Of a stretch of 64,000 nucleotides of DNA, positions 1-8,279 are shown in pieces; the stretch's first letter is position 1; the number at the start of each line of letters is the position of its first letter. A program made the translations under genes and the position numbers. The notes below the pieces were generated by a model. It was not told the DNA's origin, searched no databases, and saw only the letters and a list, made by a program, of their open reading frames with translations. This DNA comes from Flavilitoribacter nigricans DSM 23189 = NBRC 102662. GTDB taxonomy: Bacteria > Bacteroidota > Bacteroidia > Chitinophagales > Saprospiraceae. Where the stretch lies: contig NZ_PDUD01000027.1 in assembly GCF_002646595.1 (NCBI RefSeq), positions 124,001-188,000 on the forward strand. The letters run 5' to 3'.

Positions 1-2
1 TG

Positions 3-935
3 CTGAAAAGTCCGGCCATCCTGGCTACCGCCCGGCACGGCGGGAACGTAGTGGGCGGTCTGGGTAACGACTGGACCACAACCGAAAACCTCGAAGGCGA
101 AGAGATCTCTACCAGCGCTTACATCCTCTCCGCCGATCCGGATTATTTTGCAACCTACGGCATGGAACTGGCCGCCGGTCGTTTCTTTTCGGGCTCCATT
201 GCTACGGATTCGACCAAGGCCGTGCTGGTGAACGAAGCCGCGGTCCGCACCTTCGGCTGGGAAAAACCGGAAAATGCCATTGGAAAACCTTTCGGGAAAG
301 GCGATAACACCCGAAGGGTAGTGGGGGTAGTCAAGGATTTCCATTTTGAAAGCCTGCACAAACCGGTGGAAGCGCTCGTCATCAGCTTTGCCCGCAGCGG
401 CAGCCGCTTGTCATTGCGCGTCGACCGGGCCAATGTGAAGGATGCGGTCCGGCACCTGGAAACCACCTGGCAGCGCATGCTGCCCGACCTGCCGCTGGAT
501 TATGCATTCGTGGACAGTCAGGTAGCCGAACAGTACGGTAACGAGCAGGTCATGGGTACGCTGTTTCTGTTGTTCTCTTCCCTGTCCCTGTTTATTGCCT
601 GTCTGGGGCTATTCGGCCTGGTCACCTTTATGGCCGAGCAAAAAGTCAAGGAGATCGGCATTCGGAAAGTGCTGGGGGCGACGGTGTCCGGCATTGTGGC
701 GCTTTTGTCCAGGGATTTCCTGAAACTGGTATTGATCGCCATGCTGATTGCCGCCCCGCTGGCCTGGTATTTCATGGAACGCTGGTTGCAGGATTTTGCC
801 TACCGCATCGATATTCACTGGTGGGTATTTGTGCTGGCCGGAGCCACCGCTATGGCCATTGCTTTGCTAACCGTAGGTCTGCGCAGTCTGAAGGCAGCAT
901 TTACCAATCCGGTGGAAAGTCTGCGGAGTGAGTGA
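3..935 (+). CDS. FtsX/MacB-type ABC transporter permease, 5' end outside the window
   Basis: The reading frame is open from base 3, so the true start lies upstream and only the C-terminal part, about 310 residues, is visible. It holds the end of a periplasmic MacB-like domain (YGMELAAGRFF, then NEAAVRTFGWE) followed by the last FtsX block: a membrane helix (LFIACLGLFGLVTF), the cytoplasmic signature KEIGIRKVLGAT, two more hydrophobic helices and the terminal NPVESLRSE. These features match the large two-FtsX permeases common in Bacteroidota, which usually work with a separate ATPase. The neighbouring gene is a close paralogue 65 bp downstream in the same direction, so the two are probably co-transcribed. 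No ATPase gene is in view. The substrate is unknown. Confidence 0.9.
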   Translation: MKSPAILATARHGGNVVGGLGNDWTTTENLEGEEISTSAYILSADPDYFATYGMELAAGRFFSGSIATDSTKAVLVNEAAVRTFGWEKPENAIGKPFGKGDNTRRVVGVVKDFHFESLHKPVEALVISFARSGSRLSLRVDRANVKDAVRHLETTWQRMLPDLPLDYAFVDSQVAEQYGNEQVMGTLFLLFSSLSLFIACLGLFGLVTFMAEQKVKEIGIRKVLGATVSGIVALLSRDFLKLVLIAMLIAAPLAWYFMERWLQDFAYRIDIHWWVFVLAGATAMAIALLTVGLRSLKAAFTNPVESLRSE

Positions 936-1000
936 TGTTAATGATCCGGTAATCCGATGATCTAATATTTTAATGATCAGATGATCAAATAATCAATAGT

Positions 1001-3376
1001 ATGTGGAAAAATCATCTCAAAGTCACACTGCGTCATATGGCGCGCAATAAAGGATACACTTTTATCAACGTTTTCGGTCTGACGGTCGGCATCGCCGTTT
1101 GCCTGCTCATCTTTATGTGGGTAAACGATGAACTGAGTTACGATCGATTCCACGCGAAAGCGGACCGGACTTATCGGGCGCTGTGGGAAGCCCGCTTCGG
1201 CGAGAATGAATGGAAGATCCCCAATGTACCCATGCCGCTGGGACCTACCCTGGAACGGGAGTTTCCGGAAGTGGAGTCGGTCACCCGCTTTATCAGTGGG
1301 GGATACACCATGAAGCAGGGCGAAGCATTTGTCCGGGAACAAAACGGGGTATTCGTTGATCCCGGCTTTTTCGATGTTTTTACCGTCGAGACCATTGCCG
1401 GGGAGCCGCAGGCGGGCCTGCAACAGCCGAATACGATCGTGTTGACCGAGGAGATGGCGCAGCGTTATTTCGGCACCGAAAATCCCGTGGGAAAGAGCAT
1501 CGAGCGCAATGACGGACAATTGCTCCAGGTAGTGGGCATCGTTCGGGAATTTCCGGCCCAATCTCATTTACAGTTCGACTTTATGGTCTCTTCCGATGTG
1601 CTGGAGTACCTAAAACAGCGGCGGGACCAGTGGGGATCGGCGACGGTGCTTACCTATTTCACTCTATTGCCGGACAGTGATCCGGACTTGTTACAGCAAA
1701 AGTTACTGACGTATGTGGAAGAAAATGTGGTGGATGAAGATTATGCTGAAGGAAATAATTACACCAAGTTCCCCTTCCAGGCCCTGACGGACATTCACCT
1801 CGGTGAACGGCTCGACGGGGATGTATCCCAGAGTGGCAGTATGACCTCGGTCTGGCTATTCGGCATCATTGCGGTCTTTATCCTGTTGCTGGCCTGCATA
1901 AATTTCACCAATCTGACCACCGCCCGCTCGGTGATCCGGGCGCAGGAGGTGGCGGTTCGCAAGGTACTGGGCTCCCAGCGGCGCCAGTTGATCGCGCAAT
2001 TTTTTACCGAAGCGGTGCTCTATATCGGCTTCGGTCTGGTACTGGCCATCCTGCTCACGGGTCTGGTGCTGCCTGCATTCAATGCTTTTTCCGATAAACA
2101 ACTGGCGATGGAAACCCTGCTCACGCCCCGTTTCCTGCTGACTATCGTCGGCTTCGGCGCGCTGACTACCTTCCTCACGGGGATCATCCCGGCAACGATC
2201 CTTTCTTCCTTTACGCCCGCCAGGATACTCAAGGACAAGGTCGCCACCCTGAAGGGACGCAACTGGCTGCGGGAAGGAATGGTCGTTATGCAGTTTGCCA
2301 TTTCGGCCGGACTGATCATCGGAACCCTCATCGTCAAAGACCAATTGAACTTCCTGCAGGAGAAGCAACTGGGCTTCGACCAGGAGCACGTACTGGTCAT
2401 CAACCGGGCCACCGCCTTGCGCAATAACTATGCGGCTTTCAAAGAACAACTACAGACCCTGCCGGCGGTAGAAGAGGTGACAACGGCGCAGGGCGTACCG
2501 GGCGATGAATTCGACAGCACGGTATTCGTGCCCGAAAAACCGTCCAATTACGAAGCAACTTCCCTGACCTATTCCTTCGTGGATGCCGACTTCGTGGAGA
2601 CGATGAAGATTGACATGGTCGAAGGACGGGATTTCTCCGTCGATATGCTCACGGATAGCAGCGCCTGTCTGATCAACCGGTCGGCGGCCGCCAAACTGGG
2701 TTGGGAAGATCCCATCGGAAAATCCCTGAACTACGGAGGGTACGACGAGCGCCGCATCATCGGTGTAACGGAAGACTTCAGCTTCCGCTCCCTGCACCAC
2801 GAAGTAGAACCCATCGTACTGCTTATGACCAAATGGCGGCTTTCCAAAATGGCCGTCCGCCTGCGACCGGGCAATGTAGAGGAACAGATCGCCACCATCC
2901 AGGCGGCCTGGAAAACATTTGCTCCCCAGGCTCCCATGGAGTATTCATTTCTGGATCAGGATTTCCAGCAATTGTACGAGGGGGAGACCCGGATGGCCCA
3001 GGTATTCGGAATCTTTTCCCTGCTGGCCGTTTTTATTGCCTGTCTGGGACTGTTCGGTCTGGCGGCTTTCCTCACCCAGCAGCGAACTAAGGAGATCGGT
3101 GTCCGGAAGATCCTCGGCGCCTCTACGGCCAGCCTGGTTGGCTTATTATCCAAAGACTTTTTGAAACTGGTGGTCATCGCGCTGGTGATCGCTTCTCCGC
3201 TGGCCTGGTACCTGATGAACGCCTGGCTGGAGGATTTTGCTTATCGCATCGAGATCCAGTGGTGGGTATTTGTGCTTGCCGGTATACTGGCGGTAGGTAT
3301 TGCTTTTTTGACGGTGAGCTTCCAGAGCATCAAAGCCGCTCTGACGGATCCGGTGGAGAGTTTGCGGAGTGAATAG
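1001..3376 (+). CDS. FtsX/MacB-type ABC transporter permease
   Basis: A full-length permease of 791 residues. The N-terminus has the conserved NKGYTFINVFGLTVGIAVC helix, followed by a periplasmic MacB-like domain, a first FtsX block around residues 280-410 with the signature EVAVRKVLGSQRRQL, a second periplasmic domain, and a second FtsX block near residues 665-790 with KEIGVRKILGAS. It ends in DPVESLRSE. Predicted topology is eight inner-membrane helices. Family members act in lipoprotein or peptide transport or in signalling modules with an ATPase; nothing here fixes a substrate. It follows a paralogue by 65 bp of GATGATC-rich sequence. A LytTR regulator and its sensor kinase lie downstream on the opposite strand, a common association for such permeases. 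Confidence 0.92.
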   Translation: MWKNHLKVTLRHMARNKGYTFINVFGLTVGIAVCLLIFMWVNDELSYDRFHAKADRTYRALWEARFGENEWKIPNVPMPLGPTLEREFPEVESVTRFISGGYTMKQGEAFVREQNGVFVDPGFFDVFTVETIAGEPQAGLQQPNTIVLTEEMAQRYFGTENPVGKSIERNDGQLLQVVGIVREFPAQSHLQFDFMVSSDVLEYLKQRRDQWGSATVLTYFTLLPDSDPDLLQQKLLTYVEENVVDEDYAEGNNYTKFPFQALTDIHLGERLDGDVSQSGSMTSVWLFGIIAVFILLLACINFTNLTTARSVIRAQEVAVRKVLGSQRRQLIAQFFTEAVLYIGFGLVLAILLTGLVLPAFNAFSDKQLAMETLLTPRFLLTIVGFGALTTFLTGIIPATILSSFTPARILKDKVATLKGRNWLREGMVVMQFAISAGLIIGTLIVKDQLNFLQEKQLGFDQEHVLVINRATALRNNYAAFKEQLQTLPAVEEVTTAQGVPGDEFDSTVFVPEKPSNYEATSLTYSFVDADFVETMKIDMVEGRDFSVDMLTDSSACLINRSAAAKLGWEDPIGKSLNYGGYDERRIIGVTEDFSFRSLHHEVEPIVLLMTKWRLSKMAVRLRPGNVEEQIATIQAAWKTFAPQAPMEYSFLDQDFQQLYEGETRMAQVFGIFSLLAVFIACLGLFGLAAFLTQQRTKEIGVRKILGASTASLVGLLSKDFLKLVVIALVIASPLAWYLMNAWLEDFAYRIEIQWWVFVLAGILAVGIAFLTVSFQSIKAALTDPVESLRSE

Positions 3377-3577
3377 ATCCGACTTCTGGTGAGGAACATT
3401 CATAGTTAAGAATCGAAAAACTGAAATGAATGAATTTCACCGCAAAGCCGCCAAGACGCTAAGCTTGTTAGAGATTTTGCGGCCTTGGCGGTGAAGACAA
3501 GCAATCTTAATTTTCAATGTTCGATAGTACAAGTCGGGAAACGACACCTCACAAATAGTCAAAAGTGCGCTCGGTGA

Positions 3578-3718
3578 AAACCCAAAGCATTGCGTACTTC
3601 CGGCGTACAAGTCAAAAACGTTCTGACGCTTGAGTGTAAGGACCTGCCTGCCGGTGTGTTGTTCTACACGCTGACTACCGATGACTTCACTGTAACAAGA
3701 TCTATGGTTGTTGAGTAA
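3578..3718 (+). pseudogene. Remnant of a T9SS C-terminal sorting domain
   Basis: This open stretch lies between an in-frame TGA at 3575 and a TAA at 3716-3718. The last part translates to LPAGVLFYTLTTDDFTVTRS and then MVVE before the stop. That is the typical end of a type A sorting domain in Bacteroidota: L-PAG-(V/L)-(Y/F)-Y-x-L, then F-x-(A/V)-T-(R/K)-x-M-(V/I)-V. There is no start codon, no signal peptide and no cargo domain upstream, so it is a fossil of a secreted protein whose body has been deleted. The reading is direct; the family match is by recognition, not by search. Confidence 0.6.
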
Positions 3719-3835
3719 GCATCATCTGTGCTTCGGCGCAGGGTTAACATGATTCATGCGAATCAGGGGTCAAACTTGGAATCAATGTGCGTTTAGGCAC
3801 AAAATGTAGGTAGCAAAATGACCATTTCCCGACTT

Positions 3836-3887
3836 AGCGTGCCGTAGGTACGCCATGTAAAACCATATTGCGTACCTACGGCACGCT
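3836..3887. repeat. Perfect 18-bp inverted repeat
   Basis: The arms 3836-3853 and 3870-3887 are exact reverse complements (AGCGTGCCGTAGGTACGC on the left), separated by a 16-base loop. No T-run follows on either strand, so a simple terminator is unlikely. It sits among other palindromic repeats and is probably a dispersed intergenic element or the tip of a structured RNA. Confidence 0.75.
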
Positions 3888-3961
3888 GAACCTCCCAAAT
3901 TATTGGACGGGCTACCTATAGCTCGTCCCTACGGGACTTTTAACTCCTGATTTGCATAAGC

Positions 3962-4120
3962 CGTCCTGAATTTTTTCAGGAATCAAAAATCACCTCGTAG
4001 AGGTTAAGCATTCGTAGAAAAATAGTCGAAATGCTGGTTTCGACCTCAGGGAGGTCGCACAACGCTTATCCAGGCTAAATTCTACGAATATTCAACCTCT
4101 CTGAGGTCACACGCCGCCTT
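3962..4120. repeat. Composite palindromic repeat, copy A
   Basis: The element is a chain of short palindromes: TCCTGAATTTTTTCAGGA, then CCTCGTAGAGG, CGACCTCAGGGAGGTCG and ACCTCTCTGAGGT, joined by the conserved linkers ATTCGTAGAAAAATAGTCGA and TAAATTCTACGAATATTC. A second copy lies at 38719-38922 in the opposite orientation with the same module order. The repeated GACCTC/GAGGTC half-sites suggest a mobile or processed palindromic repeat family, similar in concept to REP or BIME elements. Confidence 0.8.
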
Positions 4121-4137
4121 TGGTATTCATGTTTTAA

Positions 4138-4821
4138 TTAGTGCGAAAAGCGATCAATAGCCTGCTGCAAGCCCTCCCGATAGGGTTTGCCCACCGGAAT
4201 ACGTGACGCTCCGATGTGAATGTGCTGGTACTCGATCGAGTCGATCCGTTGCAGATTGACGAGGTAAGACTTGTGTACCCGCAGAAAATGGTAGGGAGCG
4301 AGCTGTTCGCTAAAGGACTGCAGCGTCTGCCGTACCAGTATTTTTTGCCCGGGCGTATAAATACTCACATAATTTCCGGCTGCTTCCAGATAGAGGATCT
4401 CTTTTATCCGGAGTTTAACCTGCCGGCTCCCGTCTTTGACAAAGAAAAAATCGGGACGCTGCCGGGAGGACTCCGATAACGAGCGGGCTTTATTCACCGC
4501 CCGCAAGAAACGTTCGAGATCAAAGGGTTTGATCAGGTAGTCCACCGCTTCCAGTTCGTAACTATCGGCAGCGTACTGGGGGAAGGCCGTCGTGAAGATC
4601 ACCAACGGCGGCTGGTGCAGGCTGCGCAACCACTGCATGCCCGAAATATCCGGCATCTGGATATCCAGAAAGACCAGATCGACCTGATGCTCCTCCAGGT
4701 ATTGCTGGGCCTCAAAGACGTTCACAAAAGTAGCGGCCAGATCCAGAAAGGGGATCTGCTCCGCGTGTTTACGGATAACGGTGAGTGCCTTGGGTTCATC
4801 ATCGATGGCGATACAGTGCAT
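4138..4821 (-). CDS. LytTR-family response regulator
   Basis: A 227-residue regulator. Residues 1-115 form a receiver domain with the acidic pair D7-D8, the phosphoacceptor D53 in FLDIQMP and K98 in YLIKPF. Residues 124-227 form a LytTR DNA-binding domain (LEAAGNYVSIYT, then FLRVHKSYLVNL). The partner is the sensor kinase encoded 58 bp upstream in the same direction, so the pair should be co-transcribed. LytTR systems of this layout often control nearby transport or envelope genes; the permease pair on the opposite strand is an obvious but unproven target. Confidence 0.95.
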   Translation of the reverse strand: MHCIAIDDEPKALTVIRKHAEQIPFLDLAATFVNVFEAQQYLEEHQVDLVFLDIQMPDISGMQWLRSLHQPPLVIFTTAFPQYAADSYELEAVDYLIKPFDLERFLRAVNKARSLSESSRQRPDFFFVKDGSRQVKLRIKEILYLEAAGNYVSIYTPGQKILVRQTLQSFSEQLAPYHFLRVHKSYLVNLQRIDSIEYQHIHIGASRIPVGKPYREGLQQAIDRFSH

Positions 4822-4879
4822 GAAGTCAAATTGTCTTTTAGTTTTTAAACCGGACGAGTGCTGCCGGTCGGCTATTCCA

Positions 4880-6415
4880 CTAAAGCATGATCTTCAAATC
4901 TACTCTAAATTCACCATTTTTCCGGCTGATCTCCAGGTGATGCTTCCGGGGATAAAGTATTTCCAGTCGTTTTTTCATATTATCGAGCCCGATCCCCGGC
5001 TGCACTTCCGCTTGCTGCTCCCGCTGCGGATGTAGAGGGTTAACGACCAATAAATGGACGGCTTTATCTTCTACCCTCAGTGCAATTTCAATAAAAGAAG
5101 GATGTTGTAGGCTGACACCGTGTTTGAACGCATTTTCCACTGGCGCCAGAAGGAGTAGAGGCGCTATCTGTTCTTCCGGGAACGGAGCTGTCGGCCATTT
5201 TACCTGCACCTTAATCTGCTCGGGCAGCCGTCTTTTTTGCAACTGAATATACTGGTACAAAAAATTCAACTCCTGATCCAGGGCTACCCGGGGCTGATCC
5301 GTTTCGTAGACGGTATACTGCAGCAGTTGGGAAAGCTGGACGATACCGGCTGCCGTTTTGGGGCTGTCCTCTTCCAGAGCTTCGGCGTAGAGTCCATTGA
5401 TGACATTGAGTAGGAAATGGGGCTGGATCTGGGTTTTCAAATGACTCAGCTCGGCCCGGCGGCTCTCGGATTCGGTACGGAGCGCAATGGTTTTTTCCGC
5501 TACATTCCGTTCGAAAAAATAATAGATCCAGGAAAGAACAACAGCGATCCAGAAGGTGAGTTTCCGTAGATTAAAGAAGATGTCCCAATAGGTGCGGTAA
5601 TTTTCGGAAACGGCCCCGTCCCAGCCCCGGTTGGCATTCAGAAAGTTCAACCAGGCATCCAGCGGCCAGGCCAGCGCTAACAGCAACACGAACTGTAATA
5701 GATAGTAAGGCCAGTTTTTATTCCATTGCCAGCGACGCAGCAAAAAGTAATTACCGTAAAATACGACAGCCATCAGAATAACGGCCGCGCTTTCTATCAG
5801 GTTGTAATCGAGGATCCCGATCAGTTCCCAGTTAGTGGCGACCAGGAAGGCCCAGAACAGCACGTGCAGTGTCCACTGGAGCCGCAGGACGGGTAACTGC
5901 TGCTTTTTCTCCGCCGGCACCGAAATATACCATAAGCCATAGCGGCCCCATCCCCAGCCGAAGGTGATCAGCCAAAAAGGGAAGCGTTGCCCGACCTCAC
6001 CCCGCATACCGGGCAGCCAGTATTGATACTGATCCAGCTGCAGCAGATAAGCCTGGTGATCTTCCGACCAGACGATCATCATCAGCAGGTCATTGACGAG
6101 TGAGCGGTGGATTACTTCAAAGAAAACGACCAGAAAGATGGTCATTAGCAGATAGTTGATCGGCTTGCCGGCATTCATTTGCCGGGGCAGCAGATCGTAC
6201 CCGTGGTAGTAAAAAACAGCCATGAGCAGGAGCAGATCCAGTCCGAACTCCACCCGCTGTATGCCGCCCCATTCCGCCCAGCTGCTGTTCGGTAAAGCGA
6301 CCGCCACCACCAGCCACAGCCAGACACCCAGCTGCAGGAGCATGCCGCTGGCCAGTCGCAGATGGTGCGGCAACTCCCGGTAAGCGCTTTCCAAATTTCG
6401 GATATGCCTGTTCAT
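4880..6415 (-). CDS. Membrane sensor histidine kinase, LytS/YehU-like (His_kinase family)
   Basis: A 511-residue kinase. The N-terminal 310 residues contain several hydrophobic helices and no recognisable periplasmic sensor domain. The cytoplasmic part carries the His_kinase dimerisation motif LKTQIQPHFLLNVING with the phosphorylated histidine, then an ATP-binding domain with the N-box ENAFKHGV and the G-box GIGLDNMKKRL. Its ATG shares one base with the TAA of the upstream thioredoxin-like gene (TAATG), so translation is probably coupled. It feeds the LytTR regulator 58 bp downstream. The thioredoxin-like partner suggests envelope or redox stress as the input, but that is inference. Confidence 0.94.
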   Translation of the reverse strand: MNRHIRNLESAYRELPHHLRLASGMLLQLGVWLWLVVAVALPNSSWAEWGGIQRVEFGLDLLLLMAVFYYHGYDLLPRQMNAGKPINYLLMTIFLVVFFEVIHRSLVNDLLMMIVWSEDHQAYLLQLDQYQYWLPGMRGEVGQRFPFWLITFGWGWGRYGLWYISVPAEKKQQLPVLRLQWTLHVLFWAFLVATNWELIGILDYNLIESAAVILMAVVFYGNYFLLRRWQWNKNWPYYLLQFVLLLALAWPLDAWLNFLNANRGWDGAVSENYRTYWDIFFNLRKLTFWIAVVLSWIYYFFERNVAEKTIALRTESESRRAELSHLKTQIQPHFLLNVINGLYAEALEEDSPKTAAGIVQLSQLLQYTVYETDQPRVALDQELNFLYQYIQLQKRRLPEQIKVQVKWPTAPFPEEQIAPLLLLAPVENAFKHGVSLQHPSFIEIALRVEDKAVHLLVVNPLHPQREQQAEVQPGIGLDNMKKRLEILYPRKHHLEISRKNGEFRVDLKIML

Positions 6416-7938
6416 TATTTCTCCAGTAGTAATTGATCAATCGCCCGGTAGAGCTTTTCTTTTTCACTGGGTAGCGGGGCCTGCTTCGTGCTGATCCGTC
6501 CGCTTCGGTCTACCAAAAGATAGCGCGGATAGGCATATTGGGGCTGCGGCAGGTCCTGCCAGATCTCGTCCAAAAGGGTACGACTTCCCAATATATGTTT
6601 TCCTGTGAGCCCGTAATAGCGGGCGGTGGTCTGCCAGTGGTCCCGGCGGGAGGGGCTGTCCGTCGAAATATAAAGATAAGCTAAGTCCTGGTCTTGGAAT
6701 CGTTCTTTAAGGGCCGGTAAATGTCGGAATTCTTCGCGGCAGGGGCCACAGGTGGAAAACCAGAGATCTACCAGTACCACCTGCCCGCGGTAGGGGCGCA
6801 GTACCTGGGCCAGGCTGTCCCATCCTTCCCTTTCGGCATCCAGAAAGGTGTAGGTATTTTGACTGTTATCCGCCTGGGTGTCCCGAAACTTATTAATGAC
6901 CGGTTCCAGTTTACGGTCCAGTCTGCTCAGGTAGCGACCCTCCGGAAACAGACCACGGTACAGTTGGTAGGCCTCTTCCAGGTTCTCGAAATATTCCTGG
7001 GAAGCGGCTACGTAGAGATCACCCACCAGCGCTTTTTCCAGTACGCGGCCTTTCAGCTTTTGTGGAAGGAGCAGGTGCTTGAACAGAAGAAAAAATTTGT
7101 CATTCTCAAGGCGGGGAAATAGCGTGCTGGGGCGTTCCCCGAGAACCTCTTCGATCATTGCCATTCCCGCATCTTTCCCAAGAGCCTGAAACCGGTCGAA
7201 GAGTAGCCGTTGCTCCCAGTCGAAATAATCGGATAGCCACCAGAAATAGCTCAGGCTAGGGAGCGCGGTTTCATTTTGCAGGTTTTCCGGAATAAACTGG
7301 GTTGCCAGTATCGTCCGCCAGCCGGTCTGGTCGAACGTACTATCTATCGGGAAGACATAACTGCGTTGCTTGCCAACCCGGTAAAAAAGCTCCAGGTGAT
7401 AGTATCGTACTTCCTGCCGGAGGACATCGCGAAAGCGTTCTTTTTCTGGATGTTCTCGGAGAAAATCCTCCAACTGTTCCTGATCGGCCATCTGCTTTGC
7501 TTCGATAGTACGCCAAAGCAATTGCGGGTCTTCCACGGATTCAAAGGCGGCCAGTGGATCTTTCACTCTCTCTCCGGCGTGTAGGGAAGCAAAGAGTTCG
7601 TTGACGGCGGCCAGTGATCCGGCGAAGCGGAGTTGCTTGTCCGGCCCCGGATCTGTGATAAACAGGTCACTACCCGGTTCCAGCAGAACTTTTATCCACT
7701 GCTGATCAATCCGAAGGAAAGCGAACTGGGTTTCCGGGAGGTCCAGCGTGACCGAAAAACTACCGTCCGCTTCCAGTTGTGTCCAGTGGGTATTTTTATC
7801 CAGGCGGAAAAAGTGAAAAGGCAGGTGGACGCCTATCTCCTTTATCTGTTCGATCGGTAATTTCCCGCTGACGGTGATCGTCGCGTTTGCGGAAAGTAGT
7901 AAGGGAAAATAAAACAATAGGAAAATGAATCGTCGCAT
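6415..7938 (-). CDS. TlpA-like thioredoxin-fold protein, exported
   Basis: A 507-residue protein. A signal peptide (RRFIFLLFYFPLLLSANA) is followed by a beta-rich region resembling DUF4369 (about residues 20-100), a helical middle and a C-terminal thioredoxin domain (about 375-507) with the redox motif WFSTCGPC. Bacteroidota encode many such AhpC/TSA-type periplasmic reductases, which keep thiols of exported proteins reduced or take part in nutrient processing. It is the first gene of a three-gene minus-strand unit with the kinase and LytTR regulator, overlapping the kinase start by one base. That arrangement suggests it modulates or is sensed by the two-component system. Confidence 0.88.
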   Translation of the reverse strand: MRRFIFLLFYFPLLLSANATITVSGKLPIEQIKEIGVHLPFHFFRLDKNTHWTQLEADGSFSVTLDLPETQFAFLRIDQQWIKVLLEPGSDLFITDPGPDKQLRFAGSLAAVNELFASLHAGERVKDPLAAFESVEDPQLLWRTIEAKQMADQEQLEDFLREHPEKERFRDVLRQEVRYYHLELFYRVGKQRSYVFPIDSTFDQTGWRTILATQFIPENLQNETALPSLSYFWWLSDYFDWEQRLLFDRFQALGKDAGMAMIEEVLGERPSTLFPRLENDKFFLLFKHLLLPQKLKGRVLEKALVGDLYVAASQEYFENLEEAYQLYRGLFPEGRYLSRLDRKLEPVINKFRDTQADNSQNTYTFLDAEREGWDSLAQVLRPYRGQVVLVDLWFSTCGPCREEFRHLPALKERFQDQDLAYLYISTDSPSRRDHWQTTARYYGLTGKHILGSRTLLDEIWQDLPQPQYAYPRYLLVDRSGRISTKQAPLPSEKEKLYRAIDQLLLEK

Positions 7939-8279
7939 TACTTTTTTTATCGAAAGTAATGGCGGTTAGCTCCGGCGGCAATTAAATGGGTTGAAAGGCC
8001 GCCAGGATGGGGTGAACGGTGGGTGTTTGAATGTGTTGACGTTGGGATGTGGAAATGTTTGAACGTGGAAATGTTTGAACGTGGAAATGTGTTAATGTAT
8101 GGCATAAGGGTGCTATAAACTGCAGGGTTAATTCATCGCTTCCTCGCAAGCACATCGATCCACAGGAGTCCGAACGCTATCCTTTCCGAACAGCCACCTT
8201 TCCACATTAACACCTTCGCACTCCTAACCGGGCTACGGGCTTTAGATTAGCGTCATCACTGGCCGGGTAATTTCACCAA
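7939..8279. other. Intergenic region with G/T-rich short tandem repeats
   Basis: About 340 bp between two minus-strand genes. I see no open frame with coding character. It carries a G/T-rich repeat cluster at about 8026-8095 and an oppositely oriented short stretch of similar words (CCACCTTTCCACATTAACACC) near 8192-8212, which could pair with it. Confidence 0.6.
8049..8090. repeat. 16-bp tandem repeat, about 2.6 copies
   Basis: The unit GTGGAAATGTTTGAAC occurs at 8049-8064 and 8065-8080, with a partial third copy at 8081-8090. Closely related words (GTGGAAATGTGTTAA) form another cluster at 32626-32698, so this is a dispersed low-complexity repeat of the genome. Confidence 0.8.

Larger units (their letters stand above)
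3377..4137. other. Repeat-rich intergenic region with a gene fossil
   Basis: About 760 bp without an intact gene between convergent units. It contains, in order, an imperfect inverted repeat with the words CACCGC and CCGCCAAG (about 3437-3495), a T9SS sorting-domain remnant (3578-3718), a perfect 18-bp inverted repeat (3836-3887) and a composite palindromic element (3962-4120) that recurs inverted near 38.8 kb. The repeats have their own entries. The region looks like a site where repeats and gene debris have accumulated. Confidence 0.7.
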
